Below, in pieces: positions 11,270 through 23,299 of a stretch of DNA of 64,000 nt. Within the stretch, counting starts at the first letter, position 1; each line of letters starts with the position of its first letter. The notes beneath the pieces are model-generated. The model made no database searches. It saw only the letters and a program-made list of their open reading frames with translations, and had not been told where the DNA came from. The position numbers and the translations under genes were made by a program. This stretch comes from Chiua virens (lineage: Eukaryota > Basidiomycota > Agaricomycetes > Boletales > Boletaceae), in NCBI GenBank assembly GCA_019787685.1, contig JAHNUO010000006.1, positions 2,108,001-2,172,000 on the forward strand, read 5' to 3'.

Positions 11270-12790
11270 TCACCTGCGTTTAGAGTTATTTCCTTGTTTC
11301 CACTGCTGCCAACCTGATCTTGTGGGGGCAGCAGGTGGCGGCGGAAGAGGAGCACGCAACGAGGTCGGGGGCTGCCTCACGGGAGGTAAAACACTCGAGG
11401 GAGGGGTAGGAACGCGACTAGGAGAATCATGGCGACTAGAAGGTGGCGACGGGGGTACATCTGGAGGTGGTGGCAGCGGCGCTGGTGGCGAGGGTCGGGA
11501 AGGTAGAGGGGTAGATTGAGAACTACCAGAATCCAAAGAAGTCCATCCTCCAGTACGAAACACGGGGGCAGCAGATGGTCTCGCAACCGGGGGTGGAGGC
11601 GGTGGAGGGTTGTCAGGAGGCGGCGGCGGCGGGCTGCCGGGCGAAGGAGGTGCGGGCCTTATGGCCGCCCACCCTGAGTGCTTAGAATCCGTGTCAGGAG
11701 GATTGGACACCGCGGTGACCGCTGCCCAACCAGCCTTTTTGAATACACTGGGCTTCGCCTCGTTCGTGACACCTGCATCAATTTCGGGGACCAGAACAGG
11801 GGCGGGGGAGGCGGCAACAGGTTTTGCCATCTTAATGCCTTGTGCCTTTGCAAGCTTTCTGAGCTCCTTTTCCTCTCGCTTGCGTTCTTTTTCTTTGCGT
11901 TTCTCGAGCTCCTCTTGGTTGACCAAACGAGCATTGGCTTGCATATCCTTCAAGCGGGCCTTGTGATGGTGGGCATAAGAGTTGGTATGCTCGTCATACT
12001 GAGCAACATTCTGGAACTGTTTCTCGCAGAGTGCGCAATAAAACGGCCTTAGAGTATCAATAATTTCTGACTTGACGGCCGCGCGCTTAGCTACGATGTC
12101 CTATGAGTGACAAAGGTTTCTATCAGGAAAGGTATCGAAGACACAGAGATTATAGTATACTTCTCTGGCTTTTCGTTGGTCCTGAGTCTCTTTGCGTTGA
12201 CGCTCAGAGTCCAACTCTCTCCTCTGCGAAACGGTGGTCTCGATCATGCGGACATCCTGGTTGATTTTTCCAAGTCCAGTCAAATCATTTTTGATCTGGA
12301 AAGGAATGGGGTCAACTCGTCCTATTGGGTACATGCGTCAGGCTGGGCTGCAGGTAAGAGAGCGGGACGCACCATCTCCCGATAACCCGAGGGGCTGTCC
12401 CTCCGACCAACCGAGTTTCGCAAGCATCGCGAACCCTTTGTTTGTGCTCTTGATCTTGGTCTCAACGGTGATGATCTCCCTCGCAACCCGGTGACTGTGT
12501 TCGTTGTACTTGTCGATGTCGCTCCCATCCCCTGAACCCGGGGGTGGGGAAGGTGTGCGAGAGACAAGTGAGACGTTGTCATCTTCACTATCCTCGGTAT
12601 TGTCACCCTGGTCTGATCTTGATCGCTGGAGGAGGAGGGAGGCAAGAGGGCAGTACGGGGTGTTTTCAAGGACGCCAAGAATATGGCAGAGTACCTTCAA
12701 ATTTGTGGACGCGCCCGACTGGTCTTGCTCGTTCTGCTCTGGGCGCGTCATTGGGATGGCATTCCACCGAGCAATGCTTGCTGTAGACAT
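11270..12790 (-). CDS. G-patch and C2H2 zinc-finger protein (GPATCH8-like)
   Basis: G-patch proteins bind RNA and activate DEAH helicases, usually in splicing. Four exons (12790-12695, 12625-12373, 12321-12161, 12100-11270) give 446 residues. A Ser/acid-rich start is followed by the G-patch at about residues 90-135 (GFAMLAKLGWSEGQPLGLSGDG, ending NDLTGLGK). Next come a charged coiled coil (QRRELDSERQRKETQDQRKARE) and a C2H2 finger of the U1/JAZ type (FYCALCEKQFQNVAQYDEHTNSYAH). A second charged helix (EELEKRKEKERKREEKELRKL) leads to a Pro-rich tail with two GWAA/GWTS-type motifs. This domain order is that of GPATCH8. The last exon ends at a TGA directly inside an AG-GTGA donor-like site, so one more short exon is possible. 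Confidence 0.85.
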
Positions 12791-12953
12791 GTCTGCGAAC
12801 GCTTCCGAATAGCAACTGTCAAAGGCGCAAACTGACCCCGTGTTCACTCCAGTATGTTGGTCACGTGCTTAAGTAATAAGACGCGCTTTTGAGTTTGACA
12901 GATCCAGGTCGCGTTCGTGTTCGTCGCCCACGACCACCTCAGCATCGCCCAAA
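12791..12953. promoter_or_regulatory. Shared divergent promoter, G-patch gene / MPH1
   Basis: Only 163 bp separate the two start codons on opposite strands, so both promoters must lie here. No single factor site is obvious. Confidence 0.5.
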
Positions 12954-15900
12954 ATGATGAACTCGGACGATTACTTCCCCGACGAACTCGACTCTGGTAT
13001 CCTAAACCAGCTCGATATCATCGAAGCGGCTCATCGTCCCAAAGCCGTCCATGATCCGTCTACTGCTAAAACACTTCCGCCACCCAAACCAGTTTCGTCA
13101 AAGCTCCCCCTTTCACGACAAGTTGAGAAAGAAGACTCATTCATGGACTTTTCTTTTGACCTCGACGAGGCGGATTTGCAGCAACTCGACTCATTCGTTG
13201 CCGCGGCGTACAGGGGTCAAGCAGGCCCGGTTGCTGGCCCCAATAATGCAAGCCGCCCCTTGTCTAAAAGTTCCGTCCAGACAAACCTCCATGGAGAAAT
13301 TGTCCGTTCTCCGGCATCCAAGGGAAAAGCCAGTCCCGCATCCCGTGGACCGATGCAGAGGAGCAAGTCAGACCATCGTAATCCATTCGGTCAACAAGCC
13401 CCAAAAACTAAGCAATGGGATCACACGGTATTTGCAAAATCAGGCTGGCGGAAGCCAAAGCCGAAAGGGAAGACAGATGGCGACGAACAAGAGGACGAGG
13501 TAGTCGAGTTTGAGCAGTTTCCTGCTCCGTTTGTCCAAGGTACGTGGAAAGGTCATCAATATGACCATGTCAGAGCTGACCGAGTTGCAGCTGAGTGCGT
13601 AACTTGTTCCATTTCGACCCCTGGTGTTAGGCGTTGAAATTGACACTTCTTTCTCACTTCTTTGTCGCGTTTACAGCCCGGTGAGTATGATAGCGTACTA
13701 CATCGCGTGTGCTACGCATTTACGAGTATTTTAGCCTCCTCCCATGAAGCTTAAGGTGGACATGCTTGAGGCGAAACATTGGATTTATCCTCTCAACCAA
13801 CCGAAACGAGATTATCAATTCAACGTTGTCAAGCATTGTCTGTTTGAAAACACGCTGGTAGCACTCCCTACCGGTCTGGGAAAGACTTTTATCGCAGGTG
13901 TAGTGATGCTTAACTGTGAGTTCATGTATGCATACAGTCATGTTGAATCTAACATTGCCCAAGTCTACCGCTGGTTCCCTGAGGGCAAGGTGGTCTTTGT
14001 CGCCCCTACAAAGCCCTTAGTTGCTCAACAAGTTGACGCATGTCATCGGACATGCGGTATCCCAGGTAGGGATGCGGTAGAACTCACAGGAAATAACCCG
14101 CGTGCCTACCGATCAAGAATGGTACGTCTCCACTTCACCGTTCGTAAGATGTGTTAACACTTCGTAGTGGGAAGAAAAGCGCGTCTTTTACATGACCCCG
14201 CAGACACTTATCAATGACCTTACATCCGAGAATTGTGACCCACGGGATATCATCCTCATGGTCATTGGTACGTGACATTCCTGTAAATTGCGATTCGAGT
14301 GTTCTGATGCCTCCACAACGTAGACGAGGCCCACAAAGGAACCGGTGATTATGCATATGCACAGGTTATTCGCTTCCTCATGGCGAAAAACCCTTACTTT
14401 CGTGTGCTTGCGCTTACTGCAACCCCTGGGAGCACTCCCGAGGCAGTCCAAGCGATTGTCGATTCTTTACACATCAGTCGCATCGAGATCAGGGACGAAG
14501 GGAGTCTCGATCTGAGAGAATATATGCACAAGAAGGTTCGGTTTGCTCATCTCTGACCGGCGAATATCTGATAACGCTATCATTGAACAGGAGGTCAAGC
14601 AACACATTGTCAAGATGTCAGATAATATCGTACACTTCCAACAACTCCTGAAGACGGTGATGGAGGTCAGTCGTGAACACTTCTGAGCTCATAATCCTAA
14701 TTATTCGTAGTTTGTGATAAAACCGCTTGTAGCAAGAGGTATTATAGAACCCCTAGATGTCGTCAAGATGCATCCGTACCGTGCGACGGCTATTATACAA
14801 CGTATCGGAGCTCAACGAAATAGCCCACATGCATGGGCCATGGGAACGCTCTCCATGGTGTCATCCTTGGCACGGGCTATGTCTTATTTGGTATGTTTAT
14901 CCCCTAATGTTGTTTCCGAATGCGCCGAAGACCTGACGCATATATTTTAAGATGGAAGCCAGTGTCACTATGTGCCTTCACTGCCTGCAAGACCTAGTTC
15001 GCGACAAGGAATCTTCTCAGCAGAGCAAAAAGAAAGCGTCATCTAAGCTCAAGTCGGATCCCAATTTTCAAAAACTCCTTGCTGACCTCGAGGCAAGCCA
15101 AAAGCGGGCGGGCGGGTTCGGAATGCACCCAAAGATGGAGATCCTTAAAACCCTTCTGGTACAACACTTCGGTCAAATAATCTCGGAATGGTACGAAAGT
15201 GAGGGGGAAACTGATGGTACGCGAGCTATGGTATTCGTGACATATCGAGAGTGCGTGGACGAGATTGTCGAGGTCCTGAATCAGGAGTCTCCGCTGTTGA
15301 AAGCGACCCGATTTGTTGGTCAAGGAACCGATAAACAGGGTCACAAAGGTTTTGCTCAGAAAGAACAGTTAGATGTATGGTTCACGAGTCACAGCAACTG
15401 GTCTTCATCATACTCATTCCCATTTACAGGTGATTAGAAGGTTCAAAGCGGGCGAGTTCAACGTTTTGGTCTCGACGTCCATCGGAGAAGAAGGTCTTGA
15501 TATCGGAGAGGTAGACATGATTGTGTGTTATGACGCTCAGAAGACACCCATTCGTATGGTGCGTCAAACATTTCTCTTGTTCCTCCCCAGACGGAGCCTA
15601 ACTTGATTTTTGCGGTTCTAGCTCCAGCGTGTTGGACGAACTGGCCGCAGGCGCGATGGCTACGTACACGTACTTCTTGCCGAGCTCCGAGAAGAACTCA
15701 ACTGGGACAAAGCACACGACACGTACGGCGAACTACAAAAGTGTATCGTTCGCGGTGATCAGCTTGAATTGTATGGCGACGTGGCACGTCTTCTCCCTGA
15801 TCACTTGCGTCCACAAGTACTGGAGAAAAAAATGGAGATCGAAGAATACGTCCGCGAACAATCCGGGAGAAGGAAGGCTTCGGCAACAAAGGAAGATGGG

Positions 15901-17383
15901 GAGTCAACCGTGAGTGGCAAGAAGAGAAAAAGAGACGACGACATCGGAAGGAACATTCCTGCTGGCGCCAGTCGTGGCTTTGTCAGTGTAGCAGATTTGC
16001 TAGTCAAGGGGAAGAAAAAGCAAAAAACAAGTCGATGAAGTTCAACTGATAATCTCGCTGACGACGACTCTACGGACATGGAGCTAGAAGATAACTTACT
16101 TAACATTCGGCGAACCTATCTCTACTCCTGTCATCACTCAGTCGGATTCTACACGCGAGAAAACGTTGCCGAAATCACGGACAATGGTCCCCAAGAAACC
16201 CTAAGTCATCCGCGACTGGCAAAAGGGATTCGAAGAAATTCAACGATCCGTCTCGAAAGGTCAATTCGAACATGGATATAGATCCTGACAAGTCTTACCC
16301 TGCCCAGTCCACCTCGAATGAGATCGTACAGTTGTCCCCTCGACTCTCAGCCAGCTCAGTTCTTGCCGCGACCCAGGTCCCAGTCGGTCGCCAAACTTGA
16401 TTTGCGAATGACGTGATTGAAATCACATCATCATCTCCAGTCTAGGTCAACGACCCCTTATCAATATTCTGCTTGCAGCCCCAATCCCGTGGATTCACCG
16501 GAGCGTAAGGGTAAGGAACGAGGATTTGGCCAGGATTCCGTTCACCTACGGTCTTCTGATCCCTCGCCTGGAAAGGCCAACGACTGAAGACATTGCTTGG
16601 CTCTTAGATGAAGACGAGGATCCGGACATGCAGATTCTCAGTTCTTCCCCCGCGTGCCCGAAAATGATGTGCAGTACTCCACGCTCGCGACGGTTGGCAG
16701 AGAGTATCGATCAAGAAGTCAAACCCGTGCGGCTGATGAAGTCCCCTTTGAGAAACAAATCACCTTCTACCCCCTGTCGATTCACTCGACCGTCGCATGT
16801 TCATACCCCAGAGATCCCGGAGGGGTCATTTGCGGTACGCCCAGCAGGTAGGCGACGAATTGCCCCTACGGAGACCTCGGAGACCCCAGCCGTGCGTACT
16901 CCATTACGCCGGCTGAGACGAAATGACACGGAGATCGTTTCCCGGACGTCCACACCTCCGCTACAGCCGAAGCGTCAACCCCCGCTTTCCATCCGGCACA
17001 ATCCATGGCTGGATGGCGAAGCGGCACATTCAGGCGACGAGGAAAGCGCGGGATCCTCCCACTCCGAAGAGGACGTGGAGAGCGAATCTGACAGGCAGTT
17101 TTTGAAGGATATCCCTGACACGCAGGTCTCGCCGTCGTACGATCAGACGCTCGCATACAGGCGAAGTCTACTCACGCAAGCGCCTGGTGAGGTCGATGGG
17201 CCTGTCTTTGCGAGCAAACCTGTGCGAAGGGGTGAATTTGTTGCTGCAAGAGAACACTCGCGCAGACGTCTGATGGTGTCGAGTTCGCCGCCGCGTGAGG
17301 ACTTTGAGCCGGATGAGTACGCGATTGGGAGTTTTGTGGTAGCAGACGACGCTGATTGGGTGGACCAGAGCTTGGATGGGTGA
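12954..17383 (+). CDS. MPH1: Mph1/FANCM DNA helicase with disrupted C-terminal tail
   Basis: Mph1 is a 3'-5' DEAH helicase that remodels D-loops and stalled forks. The N-terminal helicase reads intact to 16035: motif I PTGLGKT, Ia [10 protein letters not shown], motif II DEAH ([10 protein letters not shown]), motif III ALTATPG, the insert domain, motif IV VFVTYRE, motif [13 protein letters not shown] and motif [12 protein letters not shown]. At the N-terminal end, two introns are needed around a 50-nt exon that joins FVQ to PPMKLKVDM. An in-frame TGA follows at 16036-16038. Beyond it, conserved tail pieces survive in changing frames: [11 protein letters not shown] in the same frame, [13 protein letters not shown] in another, and from about 16590 the typical Mph1 end ([43 protein letters not shown]) to the stop at 17383. 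The helicase core could act alone; the tail looks broken or mis-sequenced. Confidence 0.88.
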
Positions 17384-17820
17384 TACTTATGTTACACGCT
17401 ACTAATGCCTATGTCGATGGGTTATGTTTAATTACCTTTAAATAAGGTCACTGGGCACCATCCTGGCCTTATATCTGGTTTACACAAAAAGTTATCACGG
17501 GAATTCTTTGCGGTCCACAGGTGGTTTCCAATTCCCGCGGGATGCAGGTGGATTTTGGCGGATGAGAGTTCCGTACGTAGACGATAATAGAAAGTGGGGC
17601 GTGGAACATGCCCGCTTGGTTCTTGTATGGAACATCAATAGGACTTGCCATAGAATGTGGCCTGTGCGCGCTTTGAAGGAGAAGTTGCTTGTAACAGAAT
17701 CTCGACCTAAAACCACACAACTCACACTATGTAGCGCGTCAGTCATCACCACCGTTTACATCTGTAAATCCTCACACTCACCCCTCAATTTTAGTACATT
17801 ATTTTTTCTCTTCATACTCA
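17384..17820. other. Intergenic, nothing recognised
   Basis: This is the 3' flank of the helicase gene. An open frame of 170 codons on the plus strand (17508-18020) runs through it without a domain and probably only partly overlaps the next, unidentified locus. Confidence 0.4.
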
Positions 17821-17827
17821 ATCGAAA

Positions 17828-18400
17828 GCCAAAGCCGCCCCCTCCGCTTTCACGATCGACCCAGAGACCCTTCGGGGCCGTGCTCAAAATTTCATCAAGG
17901 TACGTAAGGTTGATCCTCTATGCGACGAGACTGACATTGCGTAGGCTCATGGTATTAGGGCCGAGATCCAAAGTAAGGAATTGTCATATCTACAAAAAAG
18001 AAAGAATACGAGGTGAGTAAAAAGTACTGTCATCATCGGACGAAGCGCTGATGATGTACAATTTAGTGACATCGACGAGGACCTTGAAGAAGGTCCGTTA
18101 AGAAAGGAAATCAGGATGGAACAATCCATCCTCGATCTGCCTCCTCGGTCCTCAGAAGACCAAGAATGCAATTGATCGATATGCACCCGGCCCCACAACA
18201 GCCAGCACATTTGGTAAGCAACCAATGTTCACAGCACATCACGATCCTGGAACTAACTACCATGATGATACAGAACTACCATCTGGGAGCATATGGGACA
18301 GGAGCTGGCTCTTTGGTGCGGAGTGGAGAATTGGTATGATGGGAGGCGGGTGACATGAGGACCGACCATCGACCTAGAAATCTGGGTCCCGCGACTCTGC
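17828..18400 (+). CDS. Unidentified multi-exon locus, probably broken
   Basis: A chain of short coding-like blocks with good introns can be read. The first contains FTIDPETLRGRAQNFIK, the second HGIRAEIQSKELSYLQKRKN. The third is an acidic then mixed block (DIDEDLEEGPLRKEIRMEQS) ending near 18172 at an in-frame TGA. A one-base shift before that stop continues as AIDRYAPGPTTAS into another GT..AG intron. I find no convincing start codon upstream; the frame enters at an AG after a pyrimidine tract near 17802. Downstream blocks to about 18640 stay open but in uncertain frames. I do not recognise the protein. It may be a small gene with one sequencing error or a decaying one. Confidence 0.35.
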
Positions 18401-18906
18401 ACGAAGGGGCGTAAGTGATATGCCGCGCAGTAATGAGAGGTCTGACACTGACTCATCGCTTTTTCAGGGAGCCATCGCAAGGACCTATGGCGGTGGACGT
18501 ACCCATCTGAGGCAGGGTGGCGGGGCCATGCAACCGACAATGTCAACACGAAGGGTCCAAGAGACGAGGGCCAAGATCAGAGCGAGACAAGCAGATGTCC
18601 GTGGCTTCCTGGTCTTCCCTGAACAAACAACGATGGCGCTTCAAGTTGATATTATTAATTATCGTCCTTCGCTTGCGTCATTCTGTAGAATAAGCAATAA
18701 AAGTCAACATGTCCTTGGTCTGTATGAGAATCACGGAGAAGCAGTGGCATCATCGATCAAACCAATCGTCTTGTGAAAGTAGTAGCTCACCCCAAACTGG
18801 ACGAGTGTCTGAGTGATCAAGCGTTTGGAGCCGGGCCGGAAGTTGCCGAGCCACTACTGAAACTGTCGGCGAGATCACATAACTCACTGGTCCTCGAAAA
18901 CAATCC

Positions 18907-21159
18907 ATGGAAGCATTTCAGCTGTTATCTCGCGGTGGTGCGCGTTTCGACAAGCAGCGTTTCAAGGTCGACGTACAGCGGTTTACAGTCAGTGACCTGT
19001 GAACGTGTTACGGGTGGTATAGACCTAATCTCTTTTTTTTTCTCGCGACCTTCTGGATTTTTGCTTTGGGGTTGTGACTATAGAACTTCACTACGAAACC
19101 AGACCGAGGAGTATCGCATACGCCAATCAGCCAGGACTCAAAGCTACCACCTGAGCTGGATTTTTTCAAGTACGCTCAGGCAGGACCGGCAAAGCGGAAG
19201 GCAGGGAATTCTGATCCCACGAGTTCGAGTGCGCCTCTCAGTACGCAGTGCAAGAGACGGAAAGTTGATCGCGAAACGGAGATCGTCGATGGTGATGAGG
19301 CTGAGGAGGATGTGGATGATGTACCGGAGGAGGACTCCGAGGGTGACGATGCTTCGCAGACCAAAGTTCGCGTGACAGCCAAAGGCTCTGACGTTCCAGA
19401 GCCCATGAAAGCGTTTGAAGATTTGACAGACAGGTACAACATCGCGCGACGCTTGTTGGCGAACCTTGGGGATAACGATTACAAACGTCCTACTGGAGTA
19501 CAGGCGCATGGGATCCCCATCTTGTTGGAGGTGAGTTGGTGGCCAAGACTGGATCGTTGCTTTTGTTCACCGTCTTGATAACCTCAACAGCGTCGTGATC
19601 TTGCTGCCATTTCTCCTACCGGTACCGGGAAGACGCTTTCGTATCTACTTCCAATCATGTCGTTGTTGGGGGCACCGATATCGAGTCTGAAAAGTGCCGA
19701 AGGAAGTGGCGTCCGTGCCATCGTACTCGCGCCGACTCGCGAATTGGCACATCAGATATACAACGAATGTTTGAAATTGGCAGTGGGACGCAAGTGGCGG
19801 GTGGTGTTATTTAGTAAAGCGACGGCGAATACACTCCGGGACAAGAACGTGAGGGATAAAGTCGGTAAGCGAGTCCCGATCGCAGTGCTATGATTGCATG
19901 TTGACATATGTCGGAGATATCATCGTGAGCACGCCTTTACGTCTCGTGGCAGCGATCCAGGAGAGCAACATTGACTTAAACAAGTAAGTGCCGTCATCAG
20001 TCGTTATTGGTTTGTGTGTTTCACCGCGGTCTATAGTGTCCGTCATATCGTACTGGATGAAGCCGACCGACTGCTGGACAACGAATTTTTGGCTCAAGTT
20101 CAGGAAGTGATTGGCGCTTGTACTCATCCGGGTATCCAAAAAGCGGTATTTTCTGCGACACTTCCTGCAGGGGCGGAGCAACTGGCCATGGGAATTCTAC
20201 GCAATCCGATACGGATCGTGGTTGGACTCAAGTAAGTGCAGACATGGCATATGGTTCGATGTTTTCTGACATATTTTATATCAGGGATACACCTCTGCCA
20301 CTTATTCGCCAGACTCTGACATATGTTGCTGATGATGCATCGAAGTTGCCGAGTCTCCTGACGTATTTCTCTCAGCCTTACAACCCACCACTGCTTGTTT
20401 TTACATCCACCCAGCCTCGAGCTACGTCATTGGCGGAAGAGCTGACGCTCAACGGGATCCGAAACGTTGACTGTCTGCATGCCGGCATGACTAAGAAGGA
20501 AAGAGATGACGCCGTAAGTCGCATGCGCCGCGGGGAGAGCTGGGTGATGGTGAGCACGGAGGTGATGGCGCGTGGCATGGACTTCAAAGGTGTAAGAGAG
20601 GTGATCAACTACGACTTTCCGACGAGCGTGCAAAGTTACATCCATCGAATCGGTGTGTGAACAGCTAGGCCCCGCCGAACGAGAAGTGACTGATAATCCG
20701 CAGGTCGTACCGGACGTGCTGGCCGTGATGGCAAGGCAGCCACATATTTTACGGATGAAGATGCACCGTATCTAAAACCGTACGTCATTTCGGATCACCA
20801 GGGAGATATAAGCTAAGGGTTGGTCCGGAGAATTGCGAATGTGTTGCTTCAGTCAGGTTCGAGCGTACCTGAGTGGATGGTCAAACTTCCGAAGCCGTCG
20901 AAACTGAAGAAAAAACTGATGGGCAAGATCAAGCGGGCGGACGTCGTGAATGCGGCGCGCAAAATAGGTCGCAATGATGCAATCAAGAAACGGTGAGGAT
21001 TTGCAGAGATGATCTGGTGTATCGCGTCTGATATTGTTCTATTGCAGCGAGATGATCGCTGGATCGAAGAGGCGGGAGGCCAAGGCCCACGGAAACTCCC
21101 GCGACATGCGAGTCGCACATGTGACAAGGTCGACAGGCGCAAATCGGCTAAGTACTTAG
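18907..21159 (+). CDS. ROK1: Rok1/DDX52 DEAD-box RNA helicase, ribosome biogenesis
   Basis: Rok1 is a nucleolar ATP-dependent RNA helicase that releases snR30 and acts in early 18S rRNA processing. Nine exons (18907-18987, 19084-19530, 19591-19864, 19917-19983, 20037-20231, 20285-20652, 20704-20779, 20831-20992, 21048-21159) join exactly to 593 residues. The family start MEAFQLLSRGGARFDKQRF is present. An acidic linker leads to the core: Q-motif region (PTGVQAHGIPILLE), motif I SPTGTGKT, Ia APTRELAHQ, II DEAD (VLDEADRLLDN), III SATLP, IV VFTSTQPRA, V STEVMARGMDFKGV and VI HRIGRTGRAGR. A basic tail follows (LPKPSKLKKKLMGK). The gene is complete and its frames are clean. Confidence 0.97.
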
Positions 21160-21439
21160 TTATACCTGAAAGGCGTAGTTAGTGCAAATCGGGAGGGGGA
21201 TCTGCTCGGAATGACAAGCACATGGCAGATCACCTTCCCGATTTGTACCGACTACCTCATGCAAGCCTCATGGGATGCCTCGAGGTGACAGTGTGAAGAG
21301 TTGGGAGCGACTGGCAGAGGAGGGGGGAATGGGGGGCATGAACTCAAAAGGGGTACGCCCAGACGGATGTATGGCACAAGCCAGCATCAGCGAGTCAACT
21401 CTCCGTTCTTCTTCACTACTCATCTACCAAATTCTACAA
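21160..21439. promoter_or_regulatory. Upstream region of the HMG-box gene
   Basis: About 280 bp lie between the Rok1 stop and the HMG-box start. No clear motif stands out. Confidence 0.25.
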
Positions 21440-22927
21440 ATGCCTCCTCTTCGTGACATCCGCAGGTCCCGTCGCCTGTCACGCAAGTCACCAGTACAAG
21501 GTATGTATGAGTATATCTCGTCGTAGCTCATCCCGATCGTTGCAACCCATTCTTAAACACCTTCCTCTTTTGGATACAGTCGAGGATTACGAATGGCGGC
21601 TTCAAGGCATTCCCTCCGTTCCACTCTTCCCTAGTCCCGCCCATGTTCCCGTTTCTCTCCCCTCCCCTTCTTCATCAGCATGTACCGCCACCGATCCCGA
21701 CTCTCCTCTCATCACTCATCTTCCCTTCGCCCCTGGTTCCTCCCACACCCGCAAACGCAAGCAGGGCCACATACCCCGCCCGCCCAATGCCTTCATGGTC
21801 TTCCGCTCTTGGCTCTGGAACAAGGACAACCTCAAGAGTATCGAGCGCGACAACCGTAACGTCTCCCGCATCGCCGGCCGCTATTGGAACGAGCTCTCCT
21901 GAAGCCGACCGTACTCCCTTCCGCTGCATGGCTGAAGAAGCCAAAGCTCGCCACGCCCAGCTCTACCCCGAGTACAAGTACTCTCCCGGCTCGCAAAAGA
22001 AGTCCAAGATCCCCGCTCAGCGTCGTTCCCAGCGCGGCGCAGACCTCGAGAACGCCAAGTGTAAAAAGGTTGCCGGTTTATCGCTGGGCGGTCCCGCTAG
22101 TCGTGATTTGCAAAAGTACATCGATGACGGCGAGCACAAAAGGGTTCAGGTTCAGGTTTCGTTCGAGGATCAGGATAGGTCTGTGTTGGTTGCAGAGGAT
22201 GCGTCCAAGGACGCGTACTGCGCTGTGCCTTGGAGTAGCGCATGAGAGATACGGAGCGCCTTCGCATGGAGCCTCTTCCGCGTCCGGAACCCAAGAATGC
22301 ACAGACAGTGCACCCCTTGCCTTTTGTTCCCACTACACCTGCGCCGTATACCGTCTCCCAGCATATGCTTCGCGCTACTGAAGAAAAGTCCGAGGCCACA
22401 CCGACTCCAGGACCGTCAGAACACACCCCAGAGCTGACGTACCCGCGGGACGTCGTGGAAGAATTAGAATTTGTCGCCACCAACGATATTCCCTATCTCT
22501 CTCTCGATTGTTACGAGGATCTGGTGAGTATCGCAGACACATGTCCGTATTGCCTGTGCTTACATCACATCCCCATAGATGCTCAAGATCAAAGAGGATG
22601 ACTTTAACTCTCTCTATCCTTCACATTTGAGGCCGGCTGCGCACAGCGTCTTTTCTGGTGTGAAGCCCCAAGCGACCTCGTTCGTCGATTCGTGCGTCTT
22701 TGGTGCCTACATGACGGACCCTACCCCTGTCCCGTTGGCAGGCCGAACTTGATTACAGCTCTTACTTCACGCCGGACTCGGGCTTGGTCCCATTGGGCTC
22801 CCCCGTGTTCACCAACCCATTCGAATCATCTTCAATGGCCGGTCACTCGATGATGCTCGGCACCTTGGACCAGTTGTTCGCTCAACCTGTGTCGCCCCTC
22901 ACCCTTTTGCCGACAGAAAGTTGGTAG
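21440..22927 (+). CDS. HMG-box (MATA_HMG/Sox type) transcription factor with frame breaks
   Basis: HMG-box factors bend DNA through the minor groove; fungal members control mating, development or hypoxic genes. Exon 1 (21440-21500, basic) joins exon 2 at 21580. The HMG box begins IPRPPNAFMVFRSWLW and goes on NVSRIAGRYWNELS. There an extra T makes a TGA (21900-21902). The rest of the box continues one frame over (EADRTPFRCMAEEAKARHAQLYPEYKYSP). Two further shifts are needed, near 22230-22245 and near 22740-22752, after which the protein ends at 22927 (PLTLLPTESW). A short intron lies at about 22524-22578. The RPPNAFMVFR signature separates it from non-sequence-specific HMGB proteins. The role cannot be told from context. 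It may be a pseudogene, but three breaks inside otherwise well-kept frames fit sequence errors as well. Confidence 0.78.
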
Positions 22928-23299
22928 ATTTGATTCAGAAATGCGGGCATCACGGACACTGATGACCGATGATACATGATACAAGTTCCTTTTCATCTCA
23001 CGAGATATATACAGTGTACGATAGTTTGACGGTCTCATGGCCCCCCATCCCACATACCCAACGATATGATCTCAGACGAGGTTTATCTCAAATACCTACT
23101 GTATCTATTACCTCATGTACAGAAGCGGTGACGTCGAAATATGATACTCGTGCTTTGTATCACATTCCCCGGATCTCTTTCGCGGGCATTCGGGTGCGTG
23201 CAGTTGGAAATTAGAACAAAGGAGGCTATCAAATGTAACATCAATGCCCAGGCCTACTTTGTCTGTGGCTCAAGTTCAGCACGTGCTCTTAGAGTTCTG
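22928..23299. other. Intergenic between convergent genes
   Basis: About 370 bp of 3' flanks of the HMG-box gene and CCA1. I see no gene. Confidence 0.5.

Noticed and set aside
13545..13740. Apparent break in Mph1 before PPMKLKVDM
   Set aside because: A 50-nt exon with AG and GT ends bridges the two parts in frame; the real disruption is only in the C-terminal tail.
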